From the NCBI GenBank assembly GCA_031290815.1, contig JAISLO010000123.1, positions 1 through 34,135 on the forward strand: DNA of 34,135 bases. The letters run 5' to 3'. Every line of letters begins with the position of its first letter. Within the stretch, counting starts at the first letter, position 1. Under the pieces are notes generated by a model. It searched no databases, was not told the origin of the DNA, and was given only the letters and a program-made list of their open reading frames with translations. A program made the translations under genes and the position numbers. Positions 1 through 8,656 of this stretch are shown one piece after another. Origin of the DNA: Synergistaceae bacterium (lineage in GTDB: Bacteria > Synergistota > Synergistia > Synergistales > Synergistaceae).

Positions 1-92
1 GGGAATCTCAGTTGATATAAATATTTCCTGCACTGCTCCTCTGTTGCAAATCTTGTCGTGAATTCTTCGAATGTCATCGGATATTCTCTCAT
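1..92 (-). mobile_element. IS1595-like transposase, N-terminal fragment cut by window edge
   Basis: Reading leftward from an ATG at 92, 30 codons are open to the window edge. The peptide contains MTFEEFTTRFATEEQCRKYL followed by YQLRF. This is the typical start of IS1595-family (ISXO2-like) transposases, where an F-x-T-E-E-x-C-R-x-Y-L block precedes a zinc ribbon and a DDE-type nuclease. Only the N-terminus is inside the window, so activity cannot be judged. No terminal inverted repeat could be assigned in 93-200. The family call rests on about 25 residues. Confidence 0.7.
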
Positions 93-110
93 GCCTCAAC
101 TTTACCATTT

Positions 111-528
111 TTACCTTACCTTAGTCAAGGTTATACCTATAAGGAGTCTTTTTATGTCTTCCGCCGAAGCACCCCGCGACGAAGCGCTTCTTGATGCTTC
201 GTCCTGGGCCAATGATGTCAACGACGACGTCGGATGTGCTTCTAGAAAATCCTTTATGTAGGTTCCGTCTGACGCTATCATCTCTTCAAGTTCCAATGGA
301 AGATTTGCCTTGTCTACAAACTCATCCAATTCTTCTTGGGGAAAAGACATGTATCCACGATGACGATACTCTGATTCCTCGCTTTGATCTGGAGTTTCCC
401 TCTTCAGGATCTGGATCAACCGGATTATATGACGAAGAATCTCCCCCGCCTCCCCCGCACCCGCCGCTCGCCAAGGCGAACGCAAACATAATCAATACAA
501 ACCACAGCAGCAAACTTCTTCTCTTCAC
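111..528 (-). pseudogene. Frameshifted small lipoprotein gene
   Basis: A GTG start at 528 sits 6 nt after a strong Shine-Dalgarno (AAGGAGAGG, 535-543). It encodes a lipoprotein signal peptide: MKRRS, then a hydrophobic core, then ASGGC followed by five glycines, which suggests diacylglyceryl-Cys and export. This frame reads an acidic linker (VDPDPEEG) and then turns into a non-protein-like tail ending at 322. The neighbouring frame carries the natural continuation (ETPDQSEESEYR, later SFPQEELDEF and LEEMIASDGTYIKDF) down to a stop at 111. A single extra base near 395-403, in the GAGGGAAA run, explains the switch. It is either a real lesion or a sequencing indel. The C-terminus lies only about 20 nt from the transposase start, so the IS may have replaced the original 3' end. 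Function unknown. Confidence 0.55.
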
Positions 529-574
529 GCAAAACCTCTCCTTATAAAAAATATTTTGAAGCCGCCTAATATCT

Positions 575-634
575 GCCGCGCCCGGCGGCCATCGGGAAAA
601 CCGCCGCGAGTTCCCTCCAGCGTCCGGGCGCGGC
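575..634. repeat. GC-rich inverted repeat with 11-bp perfect arms
   Basis: GCCGCGCCCGG (575-585) and CCGGGCGCGGC (624-634) are exact reverse complements. A second inner pair, GGCGG (584-588) with CCGCC (601-605), is nested inside. The element lies just upstream of the lipoprotein gene on its strand. It could be an extragenic palindromic repeat unit or an RNA structure. No T-run follows on either side, so it is not a standard terminator. Confidence 0.55.
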
Positions 635-690
635 GTAACAAACCTATGCCCTCAAAATCACAACCTTGTCCCTCAGTCGGCCCTCACCCC

Positions 691-846
691 TCAGAAAGCC
701 CGAGACCCCTTTTGCCGCCCAACCAACTCCTTCACCGAAATCCGCTTTCGGATCAGAGCACCTTTCCCGCAAAACAAGCGCCGGAACGCCAACGCCCGTG
801 TGACGCCTCGGCGTCGCATCTCCATGATACGGTCTTCTCTGTTCAC
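691..846 (-). CDS. Hypothetical small, very basic protein
   Basis: A GTG codon at 846 is preceded by AAAGGAG with a 7-nt spacer and opens a 51-codon frame ending at 691. The product is rich in Arg and Lys (EMRRRG, RKRISVKEL, GRQKGSRAF) with a single Cys, and has no signal peptide or membrane segment. I do not recognise a family. Support is the good ribosome binding site and the even, charged composition. Against it are the short length and its place in a decayed, GC-palindrome-rich stretch. It could be a gene fragment. Confidence 0.3.
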   Translation of the reverse strand: MNREDRIMEMRRRGVTRALAFRRLFCGKGALIRKRISVKELVGRQKGSRAF

Positions 847-898
847 AAAATTTCTCCTTTCGGAGGGCGCGCGGCCGCCTCCAGTTGTAATGCCGTCC

Positions 899-925
899 AA
901 AAATTCGGGCGCGCTTGCGCGCGCC
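899..925 (-). terminator. Hairpin with GCAA tetraloop and T-run (minus strand)
   Basis: Read on the minus strand, GGCGCGC (925-919), GCAA loop, GCGCGCC (914-908), then CGAA and five T (903-899). A 7-bp all-GC stem with a GNRA tetraloop and nearby U-run is terminator-like, although four bases separate stem and U-run. No minus-strand gene is recognised directly upstream of it. Confidence 0.45.
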
Positions 926-1427
<502 letters not shown>

Positions 1428-1455
1428 TTTTCATATGACGAAAATTGTATATAAT
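1428..1455 (+). promoter_or_regulatory. Sigma-70-type promoter for the rubrerythrin gene
   Basis: TTTTCA (1428-1433), 16-nt spacer, perfect TATAAT (1450-1455), about 70 nt before the ATG. The -35 is weak and the -10 is consensus. Confidence 0.55.
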
Positions 1456-1467
1456 AGAGTAAGTTGT

Positions 1468-1486
1468 ACTCATTTCAAGTATGAGT
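1468..1486. promoter_or_regulatory. Inverted repeat at the rubrerythrin transcription start
   Basis: ACTCAT (1468-1473), 7-nt gap, ATGAGT (1481-1486), placed just after the expected transcription start. The position suits a repressor site. It does not match the AT-rich PerR box known from clostridial reverse rubrerythrins. Confidence 0.3.
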
Positions 1487-1523
1487 GCGATCTTCAAAAT
1501 CAAAGAATTATGGGGGGAAGTAA

Positions 1524-2072
1524 ATGAAGAAGTTCGTGTGCGACATCTGCGGTTACGTTCACGAGGGCAACGAGCCGCCGGCGGCTTGTCCTCAGTGTAA
1601 GGCGCCTGCGTCCAAATTCACCGAGCAAAAGACCGGAGCTTATACCTGGGCCGACGAGCACCGCATCGGCGTGGCGAAGGATGTCGATCCCGAGGTTGTG
1701 GAGGGACTCCGCGCCAATTTCACCGGCGAGTGCACGGAGGTTGGCATGTATCTGGCAATGAGCCGTCAGGCGGACAGAGAGGGCTATCCCGAGGTCGCCG
1801 AGGCTTACAAGAGGATCGCCTTTGAAGAGGCCGAACATGCGGCTAAATTCGCGGAGCTGCTTGGCGAGGTCGTTTACAGCGATACCAAGAAGAACCTCAC
1901 TCTCCGGGTAGAGGCGGAGAACGGCGCGACTGCCGGGAAGAAAAAGCTCGCCACGAAAGCGAAAGAGCTCGGGTACGACGCCATTCACGACACGGTGCAT
2001 GAGATGTGCAAGGACGAGGCGCGTCACGGCTGCGCGTTCGAGGGCCTGCTGAATCGTTACTTCAACAAATAA
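1524..2072 (+). CDS. Reverse rubrerythrin (rubredoxin-first NADH peroxidase type)
   Basis: The 182-aa protein begins with a rubredoxin-like iron site (C6-x2-C9 and C22-x2-C25), followed by a ferritin-like diiron four-helix domain. Its ligand motifs are an FTGE helix, EEAEH near residues 93-97 and DEARH near the C-terminus. This domain order is reversed relative to classical rubrerythrin. In clostridial homologues such proteins reduce H2O2 (and O2) in the cytoplasm using NADH through redox partners. The start is fixed by GGGGGAAG a few nt before ATG. It is monocistronic: its own promoter lies upstream and a terminator follows at 2156-2200. The role is oxidative-stress defence of an anaerobe. 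Confidence 0.92.
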   Translation: MKKFVCDICGYVHEGNEPPAACPQCKAPASKFTEQKTGAYTWADEHRIGVAKDVDPEVVEGLRANFTGECTEVGMYLAMSRQADREGYPEVAEAYKRIAFEEAEHAAKFAELLGEVVYSDTKKNLTLRVEAENGATAGKKKLATKAKELGYDAIHDTVHEMCKDEARHGCAFEGLLNRYFNK

Positions 2073-2155
2073 CAGTTGAAAAAAAGGAAGAGCTGATCCG
2101 ATGCCGAATGCGGTTCCGGCGGTTTGATCAGCACCTCTGAAGTTTTCTGTTTCTT

Positions 2156-2200
2156 GAGGAGGACTCTCGCCGTCACAAGGGGGAGACCTCCTCTTTATTT
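2156..2200 (+). terminator. Rho-independent terminator after rubrerythrin
   Basis: GAGGAGGACTC (2156-2166) pairs with GAGACCTCCTC (2183-2193) with one A-A mismatch, followed by TTTATTT (2194-2200). A separate weak inverted repeat (GCTGATC with GATCAGC) lies just before it. Confidence 0.75.
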
Positions 2201-2310
2201 GCGCGCCTGACGCATCTGTCCGGGCGGATGCGTTCCTCCCTATGAATATCCGCCAAATCATGATATATAGTATACGGTGCAGGCAATAAAACGACTTGGA
2301 GGGAAACAGC

Positions 2311-3474
2311 ATGACGAAGGATGAGTTTGAAACGCTTCTCGTTCACGGAGGGTATAGCGCGGACGAAAAGAGCTATGGCGCTCTCACGACGCCCATATAT
2401 CAGACGGCGACGTATAGGCAGGGGGAGATAGGCACTCTGCCCGAGTTCGACTACAGCCGCTCGGCAAACCCGACCCGCGGGACGCTCGAACGCCAAATCG
2501 CACTGCTGGAGGAAGGAAGCCACGGATATGCTTTCTCGTCTGGCATGGCGGCCATAACGGCAATTTTGCTCCTGTTCGGCAGCGGGGACGAGATTTTGAT
2601 ACCGCGCGATCTGTACGGCGGTTCATACCGGCTCTTGGACGTCCATTTCAAAAACTTCGGACTGACCTGGCGCATCGTGGACACGACGGACGCGGCCCGT
2701 TTAGACGATGAGTTCTCGCCGAACACGAAGGCCATATTGCTCGAATCCCCGACAAACCCGCTGCTCAGGGTGAGCGACATAGCGGCGGTGTCGAGCGCAG
2801 CTCATCGGCACGGCGCTCTGGTGATCGCGGACAACACGTTCCTGTCCCCGTATCTCCAGCGCCCGCTCACGCTTGGAGCCGATATCGTAGTCCACAGCGC
2901 CACGAAGTATATAGGCGGGCATAACGACGTGCTGGCCGGGCTCGTGGCGCTGAAGGACGATGATCTCGCCGAACGCCTTCTCATGATACAAAAATCCTCC
3001 GGCGGCGTCCTCGGCCCCTTTGACTCATATCTCCTGATTCGAGGGCTCAAGACACTGGCCCTCCGCATGGACAGGGAGACGCAGAGCGCGACGGAGATAG
3101 CCCGATGGCTTCAGGGGCATCCTGGGGCGGACAGGGTTTTTTACCCGGGGCTGGAGGATGACATCGGATACGCCGTAAACGCGAGGCAAGCGGACGGCGC
3201 TGGCGGCCTTCTGTCGTTTGAGCTGAGCGAACGGTACTCGCTGCCGGCCTTCTTCGCCGCCCTCAGCGTGATCACCCCCGCCGAGAGCCTGGGCTCGGTC
3301 GAGTCCATGGCATGTCACCCAGCGACGATGTCACACGCGTCGGTGCCGCCCGAGACAAGAGCCGAGATGGGCATATCGGACCGCCTGATCAGGCTTGCAA
3401 TAGGAATAGAGGGCCTGTCCTCGCTCAAAGAGGACTTGGAGCGGGCTTTCGATGCCGCGAGGATCGAACCTTAA
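2311..3474 (+). CDS. Cys/Met-metabolism PLP-dependent lyase (cystathionine gamma-synthase/beta-lyase family)
   Basis: 387 aa, the usual length of the family. Seen: YSRSANPT (48-55; Tyr and Arg contact the PLP phosphate of the neighbouring subunit), SSGMAA (77-82), the ESPTNP block (145-150), IADNTF (172-177), and the PLP-binding Lys199 in HSATKYIGGHND. The C-terminal SLGSVESMACHPATMSH motif matches the family substrate site. Members are cystathionine gamma-synthase, cystathionine beta- or gamma-lyase and methionine gamma-lyase, and sequence reading alone does not separate them. A catabolic lyase would fit an amino-acid-using anaerobe. The ATG at 2311 is chosen over the TTG at 2296 because GGAGGG (2298-2303) lies 7 nt before it. 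No partner gene shares its strand nearby. Confidence 0.88.
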   Translation: MTKDEFETLLVHGGYSADEKSYGALTTPIYQTATYRQGEIGTLPEFDYSRSANPTRGTLERQIALLEEGSHGYAFSSGMAAITAILLLFGSGDEILIPRDLYGGSYRLLDVHFKNFGLTWRIVDTTDAARLDDEFSPNTKAILLESPTNPLLRVSDIAAVSSAAHRHGALVIADNTFLSPYLQRPLTLGADIVVHSATKYIGGHNDVLAGLVALKDDDLAERLLMIQKSSGGVLGPFDSYLLIRGLKTLALRMDRETQSATEIARWLQGHPGADRVFYPGLEDDIGYAVNARQADGAGGLLSFELSERYSLPAFFAALSVITPAESLGSVESMACHPATMSHASVPPETRAEMGISDRLIRLAIGIEGLSSLKEDLERAFDAARIEP

Positions 3475-3589
3475 ATTTTATAGATAAAACAACATCCCCC
3501 GCAGAATTGGCGGCGAAATATACCCGAATGGCTGGAGCGCTATACAATGTGGGCTATGCTTCAGACGATTTCTCCAGAGTCACAAAAAT

Positions 3590-4087
3590 TCAGCTCGCCG
3601 GTTCCACACGCAACGCGGAGTTGAATAGATTCGACGCTATCATCTTGCATCCGACGGCGGTGATTAGGACGATTTCGGCGTCGCTGAAATTGTCCTTCAG
3701 CCTTTTATATATGTCCTCGTTTATATGGTTGGCGTCGCGCGCCAACGCTCGCCCATAGTCTACCAGGACGCGCTCTGTGTCGGTGAAACAAGACTCTTCG
3801 AAACCGATCCCTATTTCGTCCAGCAGTTTCGAGTGATATATAGAGCATACCGGACATTCATCCTCGACGGAGATAGCGTAACAGTAAAGGTAAACAGCGC
3901 GCTCTCCGACAACCTTGATAAGTTCGTTTCGAATCGGGTAAAACTCCATGGCTGTGAACGACGGCCATGAGTGCAAAAGCGTCCCGACCATGTTCGTCAG
4001 CTTGCCGTTTTTTTCGCGATCCTCATATACTTTGAGCGCTTCGCCGCACAGAGAGCTTTTTTTAACGTAGTCCACAATCTTCGACAT
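3590..4087 (-). CDS. Carboxymuconolactone decarboxylase/AhpD-like protein
   Basis: 165 aa. The AhpD-type redox motif is E75-D-E-C78-P-V-C81-S-I-Y-H85 (E-x2-C-x2-C-x3-H). The C-terminal DAEIVLITAVGC...SNLFNSALRVE helix pair is typical of the CMD fold. AhpD-type relatives use the Cys pair for peroxide reduction. Others are decarboxylases or of unknown role. It is the last gene of the minus-strand operon, 22 nt after dppF, with GAGGG upstream of its ATG. Its place suggests redox protection or a step linked to the imported substrate. The actual reaction is unknown. Confidence 0.8.
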   Translation of the reverse strand: MSKIVDYVKKSSLCGEALKVYEDREKNGKLTNMVGTLLHSWPSFTAMEFYPIRNELIKVVGERAVYLYCYAISVEDECPVCSIYHSKLLDEIGIGFEESCFTDTERVLVDYGRALARDANHINEDIYKRLKDNFSDAEIVLITAVGCKMIASNLFNSALRVEPAS

Positions 4088-4109
4088 AACTCATCCCTCA
4101 CCTATCGTT

Positions 4110-4904
4110 TCAAATATCGTAATATGGCGCATATACTCTGGGCGTGGCGGCCACGAGCGCCTTGGTGTATTCGTTGAGAGGATGGGAAAAGAGATCCTCC
4201 GCGAGGATGCGCTCCTCTACCCGGCCTTCGCGCATCACCAGAATGTCGCGAGACATATCGCTGACGACAGCCAGACTGTGCGATATGAACAGATATGAAC
4301 AGCCCTTTGTTCTCTGCAGCGATTTCAGCAATTCGACAATCTGCGACTGTATGGTCATATCCAGCGCCGATGTCGGCTCGTCGCATATTATCAACTCGGG
4401 GTTTCCGGCAAGCGCCCTCGCGATGCCCACGCGCTGACACTGCCCTCCCGAGAGCTCTCTGGGATACCGCGACAGAATTTCCTCGCCCAATCCTACGTCC
4501 GATAATAGAGCGATTGCCCGACGATCCTCGTCTTTCCTTGAAAGGTAGAAATAGAGTCGCAACGGTTCTCTGAGAATGTCCAGCACGCGCATTTTAGGGT
4601 TCAGCGCAGAGTATGGGTCCTGATATATATACTGGATTGCCCGCTTGTGCTCCAGACGACGGTTTCCGTGAGTGATATCGATCCCGTTGAACACTACCCT
4701 GCCTCCGCTCGGAACTATTATGCCCGAGACGATCTTGCCTATCGTAGTCTTTCCGCTGCCAGACTCTCCCACGATACCCAGAGTCTCTCCGCGTCTCAAT
4801 GAAAATGAGACGTCATCCACCGCCACAAACGTCCTTCCTCCTTTCAGCCTGTACTCCATGCGGAGCCCGATTGACCGCAATAGGAGTTCCCTCTCCTCGG
4901 ACAT
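4110..4904 (-). CDS. dppF: Dipeptide/oligopeptide-type ABC transporter ATPase (DppF/OppF)
   Basis: 264 aa. Walker A GESGSGKTT (46-54), Q-loop YQDPYSALNP, signature LSGGQCQRVGIARAL, Walker B LIICDEPTSALD and switch His in FISHSL. The YQDPYSALNPKM and C-terminal HPLNEYTKAL segments are typical of the DppF/OppF/NikE subgroup. The ATG directly follows the TAG of dppD with no gap. It is the second ATPase of the importer and works as a heterodimer with DppD on the cytoplasmic side of DppBC. The symbol gives subunit type only, as the substrate is unknown. Confidence 0.9.
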   Translation of the reverse strand: MSEERELLLRSIGLRMEYRLKGGRTFVAVDDVSFSLRRGETLGIVGESGSGKTTIGKIVSGIIVPSGGRVVFNGIDITHGNRRLEHKRAIQYIYQDPYSALNPKMRVLDILREPLRLYFYLSRKDEDRRAIALLSDVGLGEEILSRYPRELSGGQCQRVGIARALAGNPELIICDEPTSALDMTIQSQIVELLKSLQRTKGCSYLFISHSLAVVSDMSRDILVMREGRVEERILAEDLFSHPLNEYTKALVAATPRVYAPYYDI

Positions 4905-5741
4905 CTAAATTCCGTCGCCGTCGCGACGAGGCGTCAAACGCGGCATGCTGTTCAAAAGGCGTTTCGTGTAGTCGGTTTTGGGCTGTGCGAAGAGCGCCCT
5001 CTTCGACGCCTCCTCCTCGACAAGACCGTCTTTAAATACTATCACGCGGTCCGCCGTCATATGCACAACGCCGAGATCGTGAGTTATAAGGACTATCGCG
5101 ATGCCGCGCTCTTCCCTCAGCCGCATCAGCAACTTCAGGATCTGAGACTGAATGGTCGCGTCGAGGGCTGTCGTCGGTTCGTCCGCTATGAGCAGACGAG
5201 CGTCGGATACGAGCGCCATTGCGATCATTATCCTCTGCCGCATCCCGCCGGACAACTGATGAGGATACAGGGGAAGCACCCGAGAGGGGTTTCTCATCTC
5301 TACGACATTCAATAACTCCTCAGCCATCGAGGCGAGATCTCCGCGTCCCAGCTCAGGGTGGTGGAGACGCAGCACTTCTCTCATCTGCCTGCCTACGTTG
5401 TACACAGGATTCAGCGACGACATGGAATCTTGAAATATCATCGAAATTCGCCATCCGCGGACCTTGCGCAGTAACTCGTAAGGCATCGTCAGCAAATCCG
5501 AGCCCTCGAACATTATCCTGCCGCCGGAGTATACCGCGCTATCGGATGGCAGGAGGCGAAGGATTGACTTGGCCATCACGCTCTTGCCGCTGCCAGATTC
5601 TCCTACGATACACAAAATCTCGTTGTCTGCGACTTGGAACGATACATCCTTCACGGCTGGTATGAGCCCGTCGTCTCCCTTGAAAGAGACGCTTAGACGC
5701 TCTACGGACAGAAGCCGGTCCTTGCCGCGTTCTTCCGTCAC
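4905..5741 (-). CDS. dppD: Dipeptide/oligopeptide-type ABC transporter ATPase (DppD/OppD)
   Basis: 278 aa. Walker A GESGSGKSV (47-55), Q-loop FQDSMSSLNPV, signature LSGGMRQRIMIAMAL, Walker B LLIADEPTTALD, H-loop ITHDLGVV. SGGMRQR is typical of the DppD/OppD subfamily. The frame could begin at a TTG at 5762. The GTG at 5741 is preferred because it overlaps the cyclodeaminase stop by 4 nt (GTGA), implying translational coupling. It pairs with DppF downstream. Confidence 0.9.
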   Translation of the reverse strand: MTEERGKDRLLSVERLSVSFKGDDGLIPAVKDVSFQVADNEILCIVGESGSGKSVMAKSILRLLPSDSAVYSGGRIMFEGSDLLTMPYELLRKVRGWRISMIFQDSMSSLNPVYNVGRQMREVLRLHHPELGRGDLASMAEELLNVVEMRNPSRVLPLYPHQLSGGMRQRIMIAMALVSDARLLIADEPTTALDATIQSQILKLLMRLREERGIAIVLITHDLGVVHMTADRVIVFKDGLVEEEASKRALFAQPKTDYTKRLLNSMPRLTPRRDGDGI

Positions 5742-6742
5742 AGCGATCTGGCCTCGTCCCAATCGTTCAGCTTCGCTTCCCCGCCGAGGCGATTCCGGAC
5801 GGCATATCGGTAAGCCTCGGCGGCCAGAACAAGATCGAATATTGGTAAGCCGAATGAATCGAACATTACACGCCGGCCCAGAGACGGGCGAACGGCTGTA
5901 TTGTCATGCAGAAAGCTCTCCAGCGGAATCACACGCTCGGATATGCCGGGCTCGTCCCGGCACAGGCGAAAGAGCGACTGACTGCTGCCCTCGCGTCCAG
6001 CTTCAAAGTCGTCGCAAACGATGCTGTCGAAGGAACGAATGGCTTCCGGCGCGATGTCGTTCATGCCGATGTGAACGTACAACTGGCCGTCGGAAAAGTG
6101 TCTCTCGTAGAGGTACGGCTGAGACGCCGAGGTAGCGCCTATAATGATGTGGGCTTGGGATGCCCGCTCCCCAAAATCAACTATTGGTTCAAAGACCGGA
6201 TTTGATCCATATTCCGCCTCCAGCTTCCGGCAAAGCTCAAATGACCTGGAGCCGCCTTGGCTCCAGACAAAGACCCGCCTCAATCCTGACAGGACTGTCA
6301 CAGCGGCCCTGATCTGAGATTTCGCCTGATGCCCCGCCCCACAACAGAGCAGGAACTCCGAGTCTGGGCGGGCTAACCGCTTCAGTGCCACGCCTGTGAC
6401 GCCTCCAGTGCGCGCCGCGCTGATCTCGTACCCGTCGACTAACGCCAACGGCGTTCCTGTGTCCAGGTCGTTGAGAAGGACGAGCGGTTTTGCGTACATG
6501 GGCGACGCCTGATTTCTAACATGAGAAGTCCATTTGATGCCGGCCATTCCGAGTCCCTTGTGATAAGCCGGTAATGAGTAAAACGCCCCTCCGTCCGGTC
6601 CGTTGGGTTTGAGAAAAACCTCCTTTCCGCATACGGCGTTTCCTGCGGCTTTAGCGCGAAAACATTCTTCCACCAGATCTATCGCCAGTTTCATGCTGGT
6701 TACGCCGCTTCGGAACACTGCGTCGTCGTCTATGATTTTCAA
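5738..6742 (-). CDS. Ornithine cyclodeaminase/mu-crystallin family enzyme
   Basis: 334 aa. Seen: GIKWTSHV (substrate-binding Lys region), LALVDGYEISAARTGGVTGVA (the conserved helix before the nucleotide domain), a Rossmann-type GAGHQA, and AHIIIGATSASQPYL. The family uses NAD(P) and includes ornithine cyclodeaminase, alanine dehydrogenase (archaeal), ketimine reductases, L-lysine and 2,3-diaminopropionate enzymes, and EutC of ectoine use. It sits between dppC and dppD, that is, inserted inside a transporter operon, so it probably acts on the imported amino-acid derivative or its deacylation product. The start is TTG at 6742 with AAGGGG 8 nt before it. Exact substrate unknown. Confidence 0.85.
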   Translation of the reverse strand: MKIIDDDAVFRSGVTSMKLAIDLVEECFRAKAAGNAVCGKEVFLKPNGPDGGAFYSLPAYHKGLGMAGIKWTSHVRNQASPMYAKPLVLLNDLDTGTPLALVDGYEISAARTGGVTGVALKRLARPDSEFLLCCGAGHQAKSQIRAAVTVLSGLRRVFVWSQGGSRSFELCRKLEAEYGSNPVFEPIVDFGERASQAHIIIGATSASQPYLYERHFSDGQLYVHIGMNDIAPEAIRSFDSIVCDDFEAGREGSSQSLFRLCRDEPGISERVIPLESFLHDNTAVRPSLGRRVMFDSFGLPIFDLVLAAEAYRYAVRNRLGGEAKLNDWDEARSL

Positions 6743-6754
6743 GCCGCCAGCCCC

Positions 6755-7585
6755 TTAACCTAAATTTTCATGCAGCCAGTCGCTGAATATATTAATGCCG
6801 ACTAGCGTAAACGCTATAGCGGCGCCTGGAATCGCTGACAACCAAGGCGCCGTCATTATATAGTTCCGGCCGTCGTTGATCATGCCTCCCCAGCTCGGGG
6901 AGGAGACGTCTATGCCGAGTCCGAGAAAACTGAGCGACGCGGACAGCAGGATCATCCGCGCTATCTGCAATGTCGTCAGTGTTATGACAGTGTGGCTCAG
7001 GTTAGGCAGGATGTGTCTGGTAATCACCCTGAAGTTCGACACTCCCATAGCCCTCGCCGCTTCGACAAAATTGCGCTCCCTGAGGGACAGGGTCTCGCTT
7101 CTCACCACTCTGGCGAACGATACCCAACCAGTGACCGTAAGCACGAGAATTGTGTTGAACAATGTCGATCCCAGCACCGCTACTATCATTATCGCCATAA
7201 GCATCGTCGGAACCGAAAGGTTGATGTCAGCCAGCCTCATTATGATCACCCCGGCGACTCTGCGATAGTAACCGGCCACAACGCCCAACGCGGAGCCGAT
7301 CATACCGCAGAGGATCGCTGAAACGACGCCTACGAGCAGGGATGTTCTGCCTCCGTACAACAATCTCGATAATACATCCCGCCCGAGCTGATCAGTGCCG
7401 AGGAGAGCTATTCCGCCATCGCTCTCAGACGCCGTCATTGGCGGCGCGAGGATGTTCTCCAGATTCTGCGCATAGGGATCGTGGCTGGTGAAGACCGGAG
7501 CAAACAGCGTAAGGACAAGCACCGTTATCAGACATCCGCCGCTTATTAAGCCCTTACGCTTGTTTTTGACCCTCGTACGTTTCAT
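6755..7585 (-). CDS. dppC: Dipeptide-type ABC transporter permease (DppC)
   Basis: 276 aa with about six membrane segments. The N-terminal helix (GGCLITVLVLTLFAPVF) is followed by the DPYAQNL...LGTDQLGRDVLSRLLYGGRTSL block that marks DppC/OppC proteins. The EAARAMGVSNFRVITRHILPN cytoplasmic loop is the EAA motif that contacts the ATPases. It forms the membrane pore with DppB. It starts 12 nt after dppB. The ribosome binding site is weak. Confidence 0.92.
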   Translation of the reverse strand: MKRTRVKNKRKGLISGGCLITVLVLTLFAPVFTSHDPYAQNLENILAPPMTASESDGGIALLGTDQLGRDVLSRLLYGGRTSLLVGVVSAILCGMIGSALGVVAGYYRRVAGVIIMRLADINLSVPTMLMAIMIVAVLGSTLFNTILVLTVTGWVSFARVVRSETLSLRERNFVEAARAMGVSNFRVITRHILPNLSHTVITLTTLQIARMILLSASLSFLGLGIDVSSPSWGGMINDGRNYIMTAPWLSAIPGAAIAFTLVGINIFSDWLHENLG

Positions 7586-7597
7586 CTGTCCGCAATT

Positions 7598-8527
7598 CTA
7601 CGAGTCGATCCTGATGCGAGGGTCTATGTACAGATACAGGAGATCCGTCACGAAATTCACGAGTATGTAGACGAGGCTGATCATGAGAACGCTTGTCTGC
7701 ACGAGCGGAAAGTCTCGGTTCAGTACTCCGGTCATGACGAGCCGCCCCACGCCGGGCCATGAGAACACAGTCTCGGTCACGACCGCTCCCCCCAACAGAG
7801 ATCCAAATTCAAGGCCGATCACGGTGACGACCGGCAGCATCGCGTTTTTAAGGGCGTGGCGAAAAATGATCTGAGTTTCTGAAAAACCCTGGGCGCGCGC
7901 CGAGATTATGTAATTCTCAGACAGCGCGTTCAGGAGAGAAGAGCGGACGGTGCGCGCTATTGGCGCCACGGGGTACGCGGCCAGCGAGATCGCAGGCAGC
8001 ACTATCGACAGCCACCGTTCGTTGCCAGACGACGGAAATACGTGCCAGCGCAGGGAAAAAGCGAAGATGAGCATAATCCCGATCCAAAACACCGGCATCG
8101 ATTGTCCGGCCAACACGATCGCGTTGACCGCGTAATCGACCGGCCCGTTTTTCCTGCAAGCCGCCATCGCGCCAAGCGACACTCCGATGACGACCGCTAA
8201 CACGATCGCTATGGCTGCCAGCAAAATCGTGGCTGGCAGCCGATCGATGAAGAGCTCCAACGCCGGCTGCTTAAAGTAGAGGGATTTACCGAGATCTCCC
8301 CTCATGACGCCCTTCAGGTAATCTATGAACTGAACGGACATAGGCCGGTCGAAGCCGAGGAACTCCCGCATTTCGCTCACCCTGGCTTCGCTCGCCTCCG
8401 GCGGCAGCATCAAACGGACCGGGTCGCCTGACAATCTGATTATGAAAAATGTAAGCGCCACGGCGCTCAACGCTGTCAGAATTGCCTGAAATCCATTTCT
8501 TATTAGAACTCTCCTCGTCTGAACCAA
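7598..8527 (-). CDS. dppB: Dipeptide-type ABC transporter permease (DppB)
   Basis: 309 aa, six membrane helices. Seen: the family-typical SGDPVRLMLPPEAS after helix 1, FGFDRP-like LGFDRPMSVQF, GDLGKSLYF, the EAA-type loop SARAQGFSETQIIFRHALKNAM, and the C-terminal RDFPLVQTSVL...LLYLYIDPRIR. The best in-frame start is a TTG at 8527. No ATG with a good Shine-Dalgarno exists, so the exact start is uncertain by a few codons. It lies 129 nt after dppA, the largest gap in the operon. Confidence 0.9.
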   Translation of the reverse strand: MVQTRRVLIRNGFQAILTALSAVALTFFIIRLSGDPVRLMLPPEASEARVSEMREFLGFDRPMSVQFIDYLKGVMRGDLGKSLYFKQPALELFIDRLPATILLAAIAIVLAVVIGVSLGAMAACRKNGPVDYAVNAIVLAGQSMPVFWIGIMLIFAFSLRWHVFPSSGNERWLSIVLPAISLAAYPVAPIARTVRSSLLNALSENYIISARAQGFSETQIIFRHALKNAMLPVVTVIGLEFGSLLGGAVVTETVFSWPGVGRLVMTGVLNRDFPLVQTSVLMISLVYILVNFVTDLLYLYIDPRIRIDS

Positions 8528-8656
8528 TCCTCTTTCGACAAAACCCGGGTTCCCTGGTCAATCCTCGCCATGAGCGCTTTATTCGATCACAAGGACGAAG
8601 CCGCGGGTTCAAAGTTTTTTTGCGGCGATTGCCATAGCGTTAAATCAGCGTTTTCT

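Noticed and set aside
3480-3600. Protein-like plus-strand stretch (SPAELAAKYTRMAGALYN) after the PLP lyase
   Set aside because: No start codon or ribosome binding site, and its frame runs into antisense of the CMD gene. At most a remnant.
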